Assembly (NCBI GenBank): GCA_028821775.1
Contig: JAPKFB010000008.1
Span: forward strand, 33,897-97,896
Reading direction: 5' to 3'
DNA: 64,000 nucleotides
Source of the DNA: Roseibacillus sp.
GTDB lineage: Bacteria; Verrucomicrobiota; Verrucomicrobiia; Verrucomicrobiales; Akkermansiaceae
Shown here: piece by piece, positions 17,220 through 24,980 of the stretch
Numbering within the stretch: the stretch's first letter is position 1
Layout of the letters: every line of letters starts with the position of its first letter
The notes under the pieces: generated by a model
Told to the model about the DNA's origin: nothing
The model's input: only the letters and a program-made list of their open reading frames with translations
Databases searched by the model: none
Position numbers and translations under genes: made by a program

Positions 17220-17687
17220 TTATTCGCTGCGACTCAGAGAAATTCGCCGATTGGCATAGGTGACTTCGACCACATCCGAAAGAGCTGGGAACTTCGTCAG
17301 AACCAACCGCTGTTCGGTCAGAGTAAGCTGACGCAGAATGTTCCCCACGAGACTGTGAGCCTGCAATCCAGGAATCGTTTCAAGCTCTCCACTCCCGGTG
17401 CCAACAGTGACCCCATCATTTCTGTGAATGGTAAAGGAAGTGTAGCTCTCCGCCCCGCCATGGCCATAAACACGCACCGAGATGCCATCCGTATAGACCT
17501 TGCACACAAACGACTTGCTCGCGACAGAAAATGGCAAGCCATCTCGAATCTTGACCCGCTTCTCGAATAGGTAGTTCCCGACAAAGCGATACCCGATCGG
17601 AAGGGCTTCTTCCTCGGCTTCGCTGGCTGGCGCGAGGCATCCTAGCCACGCAAAAACCGCCAGGATGGGCTGAACACGAATTCTCAT
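17220..17687 (-). CDS. Exported protein of the pilus locus, unknown function
   Basis: 155 aa from the ATG at 17687, which overlaps the stop of the upstream pilin gene (ATGA) and gives a proper signal peptide (RVQPILAVFAWLGCLAPASEA). The mature part (YRFVGNYLFEKRVKIRDGLP, then KSFVCKVYTDGISVRVYGHG) looks like a small beta-rich periplasmic domain. No family recognised. The strict coupling with the pilin suggests they act together. Confidence 0.62.
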   Translation of the reverse strand: MRIRVQPILAVFAWLGCLAPASEAEEEALPIGYRFVGNYLFEKRVKIRDGLPFSVASKSFVCKVYTDGISVRVYGHGGAESYTSFTIHRNDGVTVGTGSGELETIPGLQAHSLVGNILRQLTLTEQRLVLTKFPALSDVVEVTYANRRISLSRSE

Positions 17688-18091
17688 TCTCCAACGTCCC
17701 AAAGTGAATCTTTTGTCGATCCGGACGGATCATACACTCCGCCTCCAGTCTCATTCAGGGCGGGAGGTGATTTCGTGACATCATAAGCAAGCACGTTTCC
17801 GTTTAGGTCCTCAACTACGGGAAGGGCAGTCCCGCCGCTTGGGAGATAGGGAATCAAATCCTTCGACGTAATTGAAGAGACCGCCTTTCGTGGATTGTCC
17901 GCAAGGCACGACCGCTGCGCAGCATATACCTCACGGAGCGCAACTGAGGCTCTTTTCCCTTTGTTCCACTCCCCAATGTTACCGGCGAAGTACATCGTCG
18001 CGCTCATGATGCTGAGGATAACGAAAATCACTACAGTTAACTCAATCAGTGTGACACCAGCCCGGGCTTCATTTCGATAGGGAGTATTCAT
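17684..18091 (-). CDS. Type IV pilin-like protein (second pilin of the locus)
   Basis: 135 aa with a canonical class III signal: basic leader MNTPYRNEARAG, then VTLIELTVVIFVILSIMSAT with Glu at +5, cleaved after Gly12 by a prepilin peptidase (not present in this window). The globular part is short and carries REVYAAQRSCLADNPRKAV, similar in layout to GspG/pilin alpha-beta domains. It resembles the first pilin of the locus in its TLIELTVVI core but differs after the helix. Probably a minor or major subunit of the fibre driven by the downstream-listed ATPases. Confidence 0.85.
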   Translation of the reverse strand: MNTPYRNEARAGVTLIELTVVIFVILSIMSATMYFAGNIGEWNKGKRASVALREVYAAQRSCLADNPRKAVSSITSKDLIPYLPSGGTALPVVEDLNGNVLAYDVTKSPPALNETGGGVYDPSGSTKDSLWDVGE

Positions 18092-18116
18092 TTTTCAGGG
18101 GGTTGGGTTGAAAAGA

Positions 18117-18536
18117 TCAACCGTTTTTGAACAGGTTAAAGGAGTCAATGAGCTGCGATTTCAGCTCCTCATTGGTAAGCACTATGTAGCCGAGGACGAG
18201 CACCGCAAGAACTGCCAACACCGCGACGAGCCACCAAAACAAGCGGAAGAAAAAACTCTTCCCCTTCGGCGCAATGATGGGCTTATACCATGAATTCGTT
18301 TCCACAATCCGAGTGGCAAACATTTGATTCCCTTCCCGCAATGCGCTCAGCAGCGCCTCAACATCATGCTTCGCGTTCGCGATCAACCGATACCGATACT
18401 TTCGAGTGGCCGATTGCTCCAACTCTTCGACCAAAACCTGTGAAGGCACACCAGATTCTGGGAGTCGCATCGTATAAATATGGGTGCGGTAAATGAATCT
18501 CTCCCGCAACCAGCGGTCAAAATGAGTAAGTTGCAT
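18117..18536 (-). CDS. Single-TM protein between PilC-like and pilin genes
   Basis: 139 aa. Soluble N-terminal ~90 residues (FDRWLRERFIYRTHIYTMRL, then KYRYRLIANAKHDVEALLSA), followed by one strong helix FFRLFWWLVAVLAVLAVLVL and a short tail NEELKSQLIDSFNLFKNG. Position 12 bases after the PilC-like gene suggests a machine-specific inner-membrane component. No family known to me. Confidence 0.6.
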   Translation of the reverse strand: MQLTHFDRWLRERFIYRTHIYTMRLPESGVPSQVLVEELEQSATRKYRYRLIANAKHDVEALLSALREGNQMFATRIVETNSWYKPIIAPKGKSFFFRLFWWLVAVLAVLAVLVLGYIVLTNEELKSQLIDSFNLFKNG

Positions 18537-18547
18537 ATCGCTAGAGT

Positions 18548-19684
18548 TTAGATTCCACTTTGCATCATCTTGGGTCCCATCAGGAAAATCGGAAGGAAGG
18601 TTCCGATGAAGACAGCCGCAATCAGGGAGACCGCTGCCATCAACACGACAAAGTTAAGCACTTGCGTAAAATCGTTCATATAGTTCTCCGCTTCCTCTTC
18701 GTACATGTCGGCCAGCATTTTCAACTGGTTATCGATTGATGCGGAGCGCTCCCCGATGGCCAACATGTGAACGACCTGTTCGTCAACCGATGTAAATTTG
18801 CTGAAGGCAAGAGAAAGGGGCACGCCAGAGTGCTCGTACTGATCGGCTGCTTGGCGGAGTTCAGGATACAACGGCGTTGATTTTACCGAGTTGGCAGCCA
18901 CTCGGATGGATTTGGCGAGGTTGATCCCGTTCGAGTAGAGAAGCTCCATTGTGGACAGGAAGGTCATTTGCCGCAGACTCATCACAAGCATGCTTAGCAA
19001 CCGCCACTTTGACATGGCAAGAGAAGTGATCGCATTGCGTACGATTTCCGATCGCCAAATCGCCACCCCACATCCGATCAGTCCGATCACAACAAAGGGC
19101 CAGAGCGCCTGCGTCGCATGACTTACCTTGAAGGCGATTGCAGTCATCCCGTCTGGCTTCTGTTTGACCTGCTCCAGCATCCCTTCAACCTGCGGCACAA
19201 TTTTGATCTGGGACACGATAAATGCACCAATCAGGACGGAGATCACAATCCCCGGCATCAAGACTGCCTTCCTCACCTCTTTTCGAAAATGAAGTTCTGA
19301 TTTCAGACGATTTGCAAGTTCCCGGAAGGCACGATTCAGCTGGCCTGAGTCTCCCCCTGCCTGAATCAATCCAATCGTCATATCATCAAAGCGACCCGTC
19401 TTTCTGAATGCTTCGTGGACAGAGATGCCAGCTTCCGTATCAAGACGAATCTTTTCAAGAGCGGCGCCCAAAACCTTGTTGGGAAGCCCTTGGCTGTAAT
19501 ATTTCAAGGCGTCCGATGTGTTGATCTGAGCCTTGAGCATTGAGGACAGCCCTCGAAACATGTGAATGAGCTCCTCCTTCTTGAAGTAATTCTTCTTCGA
19601 CTTCTTGTGAGTCGCCGGAGCCCTGACCGTGGCAACTCTCCCAGAAGGAGATTGAATTGTACTGGTAGCAGGGCCGTTACTCAT
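18548..19684 (-). CDS. GspF/PilC-like inner-membrane platform protein
   Basis: 378 aa with two T2SSF repeats. The first begins FRGLSSMLKAQINTSDALKY and includes DTEAGISVHEAFRKTG, LIQAGGDSGQLNRAFRELAN; the second includes TMELLYSNGINLAKSIRVAA and VHMLAIGERSASIDNQLKML. Three hydrophobic helices are seen (VLMPGIVISVLIGAFIV, LWPFVVIGLIGCGVAIW, LNFVVLMAAVSLIAAVFIG). The N-terminal ~35 residues are basic and unconserved. It overlaps the end of the PilB gene by 8 bases. Role: cytoplasmic-membrane platform that couples the assembly ATPase to pilin polymerisation. Confidence 0.93.
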   Translation of the reverse strand: MSNGPATSTIQSPSGRVATVRAPATHKKSKKNYFKKEELIHMFRGLSSMLKAQINTSDALKYYSQGLPNKVLGAALEKIRLDTEAGISVHEAFRKTGRFDDMTIGLIQAGGDSGQLNRAFRELANRLKSELHFRKEVRKAVLMPGIVISVLIGAFIVSQIKIVPQVEGMLEQVKQKPDGMTAIAFKVSHATQALWPFVVIGLIGCGVAIWRSEIVRNAITSLAMSKWRLLSMLVMSLRQMTFLSTMELLYSNGINLAKSIRVAANSVKSTPLYPELRQAADQYEHSGVPLSLAFSKFTSVDEQVVHMLAIGERSASIDNQLKMLADMYEEEAENYMNDFTQVLNFVVLMAAVSLIAAVFIGTFLPIFLMGPKMMQSGI

Positions 19685-21371
19685 CGGAATATGTCATGTC
19701 AATTGTTTTACTAATCGCCTGCAGGTCGGTCTGACCGTCAGCGAGAAGTCGAAGACCGCTTCGCCTGAGGTTCGGAAGACTTCCATCCTTAAGAACCATC
19801 ATCTCAAGATCGTAGGGACTGATCTCCCCCTTCGACAGCTGGTCCGAAACGCGAGGCGTGATGGGAATGATCTCCAGGATGGCCGTTCGCCCACTGTAGC
19901 CCGTCTGCCGACACTCCGAACATCCGCCTGCGCGGGGGGAGAACAAGGAAACATCAGCCCACTCTTCGCCAAGATTGAAGGTCCGCCGATCGCTCTCATT
20001 GATTCCCTTCTGGGGAGTCTTGCATTCGCAGCAGAGCACCTTGATCAGACGTTGAGCACAAGCAGCCTTCAGGGTTTGCGCAATCTTCCAGCGCTCGATC
20101 CCCAGTTGTTCGAATCGTTCAATAATTTGCGATGCACGGGGAGTGTGAATCGTCGTCAGGACCTTGTGCCCCGTTACCGCAGCCTCAATCGCCAGTTCGG
20201 CGGACTCCTTGTCACGAACCTCCCCCATCAGGATGATATCCGGATCACTCCGCATGAAGCTGGTGATCATCGGCTTGAACTCAGCGGGACTCTTCAAATC
20301 ACAGTGAGTAACCCCCGCAATCTCATCCTCCACCGGATTCTCCAGGGTGAGGATGTTGACGTCGGGACGGTTCAACTCTCTGAGCATGGCGTTGAGAGTG
20401 GTTGACTTGCCGGAGCCGGTGGGACCGCTCATCACAATAATTCCCGCAGGAATTCTCATCACCCTTTCGATTTCGAAAAGGGTCTCATCATCAAACGCCA
20501 GGGAGCCCTTTCCCAGTTTCACATTAATGTGACTCTTATCCAAGAGGCGCATCGTGATGTGATAGCCCCGGTAGGTCCGGTGGCGCTCGTAGCGAATATC
20601 GATGGGCCGATGATAGTAGGAAATAGTGAAGCGTCCTGAAATTCCCGGAACTGTATTTCTGGTCTCCGTTGCGAGCTTCATGAGATTCAAGAAAAAGGCA
20701 TCAATGCGATCCTTTAACTTCATGGGAATCTCGAATTTTTCGCCAAGGTCTCCATCAATTCGAAACGAATAGTAGAAAGACTCCTTCTCAACTTTGAAGT
20801 GAATGTCCGAGGCGCGCAGTTTCGTCGCTGTGGCCAAAATTGTCGCCGCTAGCTGGGCGATGGGTTCTTCGTATTCCGACGTAACATCAAAGTCCTGCAG
20901 GCCATCTTCCATGTCCTCGACATTGATGGATTCGAGCTGGGAGCGATTGGGCCCGGCCATGGTAGAACCCCGCTCAATCGCACGACTGATTTCGCTGCTG
21001 AGGGTGACTACCTTGTCGATCTGAAGATCAGGAAAACGCGGGGGGAGATACTCATCCGGAAGCGAGCTCCAGGGATTGGAAATCGCAACAATCAAGCGCT
21101 CGCCGTGAATACAAAGCGGAGTAAATCCTCCTCTCGTCAAGAGAGCCGGGTCGCAGGCGTCTAGGAGCTCTGACTCACAGAACTCCGCACACTTGGGCAG
21201 AAACGGGAGACCGTTTATCTGGGCAATTGCCGACATGAACAGTGGCCTCGACACGCGGTTGGGAACTTGGTCATGCCCAAGCTCAGCGAGAGAGGGATCG
21301 TGCTCAGCCAAGGCGTCCATGACGCGCCCGCTGATCAGGTCGTTGAACTGAATGCCGTCGAATTCAATCAT
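19677..21371 (-). CDS. pilB: PilB/GspE-type assembly ATPase
   Basis: 564 aa from the ATG at 21371, preferred over one 33 bases upstream because it makes an exact ATGA overlap with the preceding gene. N-terminal MshEN-like domain (SAIAQINGLPFLPKCAEF, PLCIHGERLIVAISNP), then the ATPase: Walker A GPTGSGKSTTLNAML, Asp box LTLENPVEDEI, Walker B DPDIILMGEVRDKESAELAI, His box TGHKVLTTIHT. A zinc tetracysteine follows (CCEC, then CSECRQTGYSGR). All residues needed for ATP hydrolysis are present. This is the extension/secretion motor of the locus; the PilT-like gene at 27.3 kb would be its counterpart. Confidence 0.95.
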   Translation of the reverse strand: MIEFDGIQFNDLISGRVMDALAEHDPSLAELGHDQVPNRVSRPLFMSAIAQINGLPFLPKCAEFCESELLDACDPALLTRGGFTPLCIHGERLIVAISNPWSSLPDEYLPPRFPDLQIDKVVTLSSEISRAIERGSTMAGPNRSQLESINVEDMEDGLQDFDVTSEYEEPIAQLAATILATATKLRASDIHFKVEKESFYYSFRIDGDLGEKFEIPMKLKDRIDAFFLNLMKLATETRNTVPGISGRFTISYYHRPIDIRYERHRTYRGYHITMRLLDKSHINVKLGKGSLAFDDETLFEIERVMRIPAGIIVMSGPTGSGKSTTLNAMLRELNRPDVNILTLENPVEDEIAGVTHCDLKSPAEFKPMITSFMRSDPDIILMGEVRDKESAELAIEAAVTGHKVLTTIHTPRASQIIERFEQLGIERWKIAQTLKAACAQRLIKVLCCECKTPQKGINESDRRTFNLGEEWADVSLFSPRAGGCSECRQTGYSGRTAILEIIPITPRVSDQLSKGEISPYDLEMMVLKDGSLPNLRRSGLRLLADGQTDLQAISKTIDMTYSDE

Positions 21372-21943
21372 ATCCCAAATTGTTTGTGGCAGAGCGAGAT
21401 CCAACCATGATGGTGGAGCAACATTCGGGAGATCACCGGATTGGTCCCAATTCGCTCACTGAGAGAATGAATGATCAATTGCGATGCGATTCTCAGCGAA
21501 ACTGGATTGATCGAGCCGATTCCAATCACCTCGGATTCTTCTGCGTAGAGGACAGGCGTCATCAGTCGCTCGCAAGCGGTCGACAACTCGTTGTTGACCT
21601 CATAAAATGCGGCTGGTGTGGGCATCCTGCTTGCAAAGGGAATCAGTGTCAGTTGCTGTCCCATAGCCTGGGAGAGAGCGCGCCCAAGTCTCTCAACTTC
21701 TACTGATCGGGCGTCGGGATCCCGCACACGCATGGCGGCGAGAAACTCCAACGGGTCCCACGGCCTTGGCCCTCGAAGCGGGGCAAGGCCGTGATCCTTG
21801 AGTTGGCGAAGCTCATCTGGGGTGGCCAGACCATGGTCCTGCAATAGCTTGCTGGTTTGATCTAGGCAAATTGGGTCGGTGGCAGGAGGGGCGCTGCGCT
21901 GGTTAGCTACGCCATCCAATACCGAAGTGTCGTTACCGTTCAC
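21368..21943 (-). CDS. MshEN-like accessory protein preceding PilB
   Basis: 191 aa. No ATPase motifs. The second half (ERLMTPVLYAEESEVIGIGS then INPVSLRIASQLI) follows the pattern of the MshEN/GspE N-terminal domain also found at the start of the neighbouring PilB, and the N-terminal part LLQDHGLATPDELRQLKDHG is reminiscent of the helical start of such domains. Stop and PilB start overlap (ATGA). I infer a detached extra N-domain that may regulate or tether the motor, possibly by nucleotide binding; confidence in the domain call is moderate. Confidence 0.55.
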   Translation of the reverse strand: MNGNDTSVLDGVANQRSAPPATDPICLDQTSKLLQDHGLATPDELRQLKDHGLAPLRGPRPWDPLEFLAAMRVRDPDARSVEVERLGRALSQAMGQQLTLIPFASRMPTPAAFYEVNNELSTACERLMTPVLYAEESEVIGIGSINPVSLRIASQLIIHSLSERIGTNPVISRMLLHHHGWISLCHKQFGI

Positions 21944-21975
21944 AGGAGCTTCAGTTTAATGTTACCTCTCGACGT

Positions 21976-23808
21976 CTACCGCTTGCGGTGAAACCTGAGA
22001 CCCGCATGACGAATTCCACTACTCTTGGCTCGTCCGTCGCCCTTCAGTTTGATTTTCAACTCCTCAGCACTCGGCTGATGATCACGCTGTCTGGGCCTCA
22101 GGTCCTTCAAGGCCCGATCCAGATCCGGCAGGTGTGCAGGACCGGGAAGGGACTCTTCAATCCAGTCATGGCCAGGCTTGATACTCAAGTCATCGCGAAT
22201 GGCCCTGTTGTTCGCAGAGTTTTGCACGATGGATCCAGGATCGTAGGAAGTGGGAGTGACAACGAACACCAGGCTTGTTGTTTCCTTGGCCGCCTCCTTG
22301 CTCTTGAAGAAAAAGTTGATCCCCGGAATATCACCGAGAATCGGAACCTTGGTATTCTCCCTGGTCTTCACTTGGCCGTAGAATCCACCAATGATGAGTG
22401 AGTGTCCGTCGGGAATCCTGGTGATACTCTCGATCATGGCCTCACTGACCCGCGGGTACTTGTTACCGCTTTGTCCGATAATCTCTTCGACGATCTGAGC
22501 GGAACGGGGGCGAATATTCATGCGGATCGTCTTATCCGGAAGCAAGTTCGGGGTCACGGCCACCGTCACTCCAATTTCCCGAGTAGTCGTCGGATCACCA
22601 GTGGGATCCTTCAGGTCCACTTGGTAGCGTACTTCTTCGGTTACCTGGTTGCTGACTTCAGTTTCGTTAATGGTCGTCGTGATGATCGGAACACGATCGA
22701 TCAGGGAAATCGTTGCCTGCTCGTTGTCCTCGGTGATCAAGGTTGGATTTGACGTCTGGGTAACAAGTCCACCTCGTTGGAGCGCACGAAGAACTCCATT
22801 GAGCTGCACTGGTGAGAGCACGATCGAACCGTCCCCTGCGAGGCTATCCGATCCACTGAGCACTTTCCCGCTCAGGCTCCCTGCCGCAGCCAATGCACTA
22901 TCAAGTCCAAAGAGAGCGTTGAGGCTCCCAATGGTTTCCAAGGGAACGCCGGCAGCGCCAAGGCTCGATGACCAATCAACACCTTTGCGTTCTCCGGCCG
23001 AGCTATTGATACTGAGGATCTTCACTTCAATCCGAATCTGACCCTTGGCCTTGTCCACCGAGGTCAGCAGATCCCTGGCCCGGTCAACCTGGTGAGCAGA
23101 ATCAATGATGATGATCGTATTGGTCTTGGGCTCGTAGTTAGCAATCCCCGTGGGGGACAGCATTGGCTGGATCAACGCTTTGATCGTCTCGATGTCGTCC
23201 GGTCGCAAGTAGCGAAGCTGGTAGACAAACTCGGTGGCAGGCAACCGGTTCAACTGCTCCGAATTGAGCGCATAGACGGTGTTTCCCTTTTGATAAAGCG
23301 TCAACCCATACATGAATCCCAGTTCTTCCATCTGCTGCAAGGGGTCCCCACCCTGGAGATGTCCACTCACCTCGAATTCGGGCCCGATGAGACTATTGTT
23401 GTGGAAGAACTGCTTGTCGGCACGCTTGGCCAACATTTGGAAAATGTCGTTGAGCGCAGCACCGCTGATGAGGAATCCTCCATTATCCTCCTCGATCTGA
23501 CCAACGTCCCCAATGGGGGTTCCTGTCGTCACGACCTCTCCCACTGGGTCAGGAGGAGGAGGGGCTTGATCAGAAAAATCTCCCAGCTCCAAAAGGGCTG
23601 GAGCGCTGACGGGTGTATTCCCTCCCAGTGGATCAGGGGGAGGCTCGAACGAATCAACCACACCCGGAGCCGACGGATCGATCACGGGAGGGCTGATGAT
23701 CGGCTCAGGTCCCGGAATGTCCGGAGCGACAGGAGCCAGCACCTTCTGCCCGTGAGTAAGGGCAACGCTCAACAGAAGGGATGGGAACAGCAGTTTGTTC
23801 ATTTTCAT
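21976..23808 (-). CDS. Secretin, Amuc_1098 family outer-membrane pilus protein (PilQ-like)
   Basis: 610 aa with signal peptide (LLFPSLLLSVALTHG), a Pro-rich linker, then N-domains (ALNDIFQMLAKRADKQFFHN; FVYQLRYLRPDDIETIKALI; NYEPKTNTIIIIDSAHQVDR). The secretin core is SNPTLITEDNEQATISLIDR, EIGVTVAVTPNLLPDKTIRM, SITRIPDGHSLIIGGFY, TKVPILGDIPGINFFFKS, TTSLVFVVTPT. It forms the outer-membrane ring through which the pilus or secreted protein exits. Gene order downstream of Amuc_1099/1100/1101/1102-like genes is that of Akkermansia. The C-terminal ~60 residues are basic and unconserved. Confidence 0.93.
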   Translation of the reverse strand: MKMNKLLFPSLLLSVALTHGQKVLAPVAPDIPGPEPIISPPVIDPSAPGVVDSFEPPPDPLGGNTPVSAPALLELGDFSDQAPPPPDPVGEVVTTGTPIGDVGQIEEDNGGFLISGAALNDIFQMLAKRADKQFFHNNSLIGPEFEVSGHLQGGDPLQQMEELGFMYGLTLYQKGNTVYALNSEQLNRLPATEFVYQLRYLRPDDIETIKALIQPMLSPTGIANYEPKTNTIIIIDSAHQVDRARDLLTSVDKAKGQIRIEVKILSINSSAGERKGVDWSSSLGAAGVPLETIGSLNALFGLDSALAAAGSLSGKVLSGSDSLAGDGSIVLSPVQLNGVLRALQRGGLVTQTSNPTLITEDNEQATISLIDRVPIITTTINETEVSNQVTEEVRYQVDLKDPTGDPTTTREIGVTVAVTPNLLPDKTIRMNIRPRSAQIVEEIIGQSGNKYPRVSEAMIESITRIPDGHSLIIGGFYGQVKTRENTKVPILGDIPGINFFFKSKEAAKETTSLVFVVTPTSYDPGSIVQNSANNRAIRDDLSIKPGHDWIEESLPGPAHLPDLDRALKDLRPRQRDHQPSAEELKIKLKGDGRAKSSGIRHAGLRFHRKR

Positions 23809-23838
23809 AAGGGGTAGTCTTGTTGGTAAATCAGTGAA

Positions 23839-24441
23839 TTAGGGAGTGTGAGGGAGAGTGTTGCCTTTGAGGTAAAGAGTGGCGCGTTCACCGCGGTTAT
23901 TTGGCGTGACGCCTGGAACGCTGAGAGATCTCACAGAGGCCGTGATTCCATTTGGAAGGCCGTCCAACCGTCGCACAGCGACCTCCCCTGTTTGGAGATT
24001 CTTGAAGGCAACTCGCGATTGACTCACAGATTGAATCTCCACCGAGAGGCGTTCCTTTCCGCGAGCAATCGGAAAGACCTGACCAAGGCGGAACATGCGT
24101 GCTCCAACGAGAAATTCCTTCTCCTTCGCGTTGATCACTGAGATCTGGATCTCATTGATGAACTCGTGGAAGGGCGTCTTCCTCAATGTTTCCTTCAGTG
24201 GACCGGAGTCAACCGGCGTCTTGCTGGGAATCTGGTTGAGACCAAATGGTCCACGCTCACGCTTGTTGATCGCGAGTCGCTGCTTCAGCTTTTCGATCCT
24301 TTGGGCAACCCCAATCCCCTGAGCAAGGAAGCGGGCCGGAGAAACCTCGGTCTCAGCTTTCCCCTCTTGATCAGGATTTGCGTTCGTCGCGGTAACCCAG
24401 ATCAATGAACTGACGAAAATGGAAAATGAAATCGTTTTCAT
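23839..24441 (-). CDS. Amuc_1099-family pilus-system protein (PilP-like position)
   Basis: 200 aa from the ATG at 24441, which overlaps the upstream stop as TAATG; four extra residues are possible. Signal peptide MKTISFSIFVSSLIWVTATN. A helical region (FLAQGIGVAQRIEKLKQRL) precedes a small beta-domain (FLVGARMFRLGQVFPIARGK, then GITASVRSLSVPG). Position between a PilO-like and a secretin gene is that of PilP in classical pilus operons and of Amuc_1099 in Akkermansia. Likely a periplasmic link between the inner-membrane complex and the secretin. Confidence 0.78.
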   Translation of the reverse strand: MKTISFSIFVSSLIWVTATNANPDQEGKAETEVSPARFLAQGIGVAQRIEKLKQRLAINKRERGPFGLNQIPSKTPVDSGPLKETLRKTPFHEFINEIQISVINAKEKEFLVGARMFRLGQVFPIARGKERLSVEIQSVSQSRVAFKNLQTGEVAVRRLDGLPNGITASVRSLSVPGVTPNNRGERATLYLKGNTLPHTP

Positions 24442-24980
24442 TATTTCTGCCAAGCGGTGTAGATGAGATTCATGTTCAGGACCTTTTTATTTGGCTGATC
24501 GACCGAAATCTTAAAGCTATCCAATTGGAGCTGAGGCATCCGTGTCTCGAGTTCCAAGAATGCGTTTTGCAGGGCTCGGAAAGTTCCTCGAAAGCCGAGC
24601 TGGAGCTGAATGGACGGTTGTTCACTCGCGCCTCCGATCCCTCCCGTGGTCGAGGCACGCCTGATGGAGGTGAGTTGAAATTCCGGCCCTTCATACTGCT
24701 TCTGAAACCCGCTGAAGAAGCTGCTCACAGCGGAAGTGGTCGCTTTCTCAAACAGTGCCATCCAACGATTCAAATGGGGCTCCTGGGAATTAATCTTCTT
24801 CTGCAAGACTTCCCGTTGCCCCTCGGCGATTTTATAAGTATCGAATTGTTCCTTGCGCGCCTCGTAGGTCTTCTCAAACTTGCCCCGAAAGTGAACTCCT
24901 AGTCCAAGGGTGAGCACAACCAGGAGAACAGGGGCTACCAATCCGAAGACGATGACGGAGTCTTTATAGTGGGGATTCAT
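24441..24980 (-). CDS. Amuc_1100-family / PilO-like protein (short form)
   Basis: 179 aa: short cytoplasmic tip, one helix (VIVFGLVAPVLLVVLTLGLG), a coiled-coil stretch (GKFEKTYEARKEQFDTYKIA, GQREVLQKKINSQEP), and a periplasmic alpha/beta domain (PSIQLQLGFRGTFRALQNAF LELETRMPQLQLD split over the ferredoxin-like fold). Architecture and place equal PilO and the Akkermansia Amuc_1100 protein, but Amuc_1100 is over 300 aa, so this is a reduced version with one ferredoxin-like lobe. Starts with ATGA overlap to the PilM-N gene. Amuc_1100 itself is known for host TLR2 signalling; nothing here implies that role. Confidence 0.78.
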   Translation of the reverse strand: MNPHYKDSVIVFGLVAPVLLVVLTLGLGVHFRGKFEKTYEARKEQFDTYKIAEGQREVLQKKINSQEPHLNRWMALFEKATTSAVSSFFSGFQKQYEGPEFQLTSIRRASTTGGIGGASEQPSIQLQLGFRGTFRALQNAFLELETRMPQLQLDSFKISVDQPNKKVLNMNLIYTAWQK

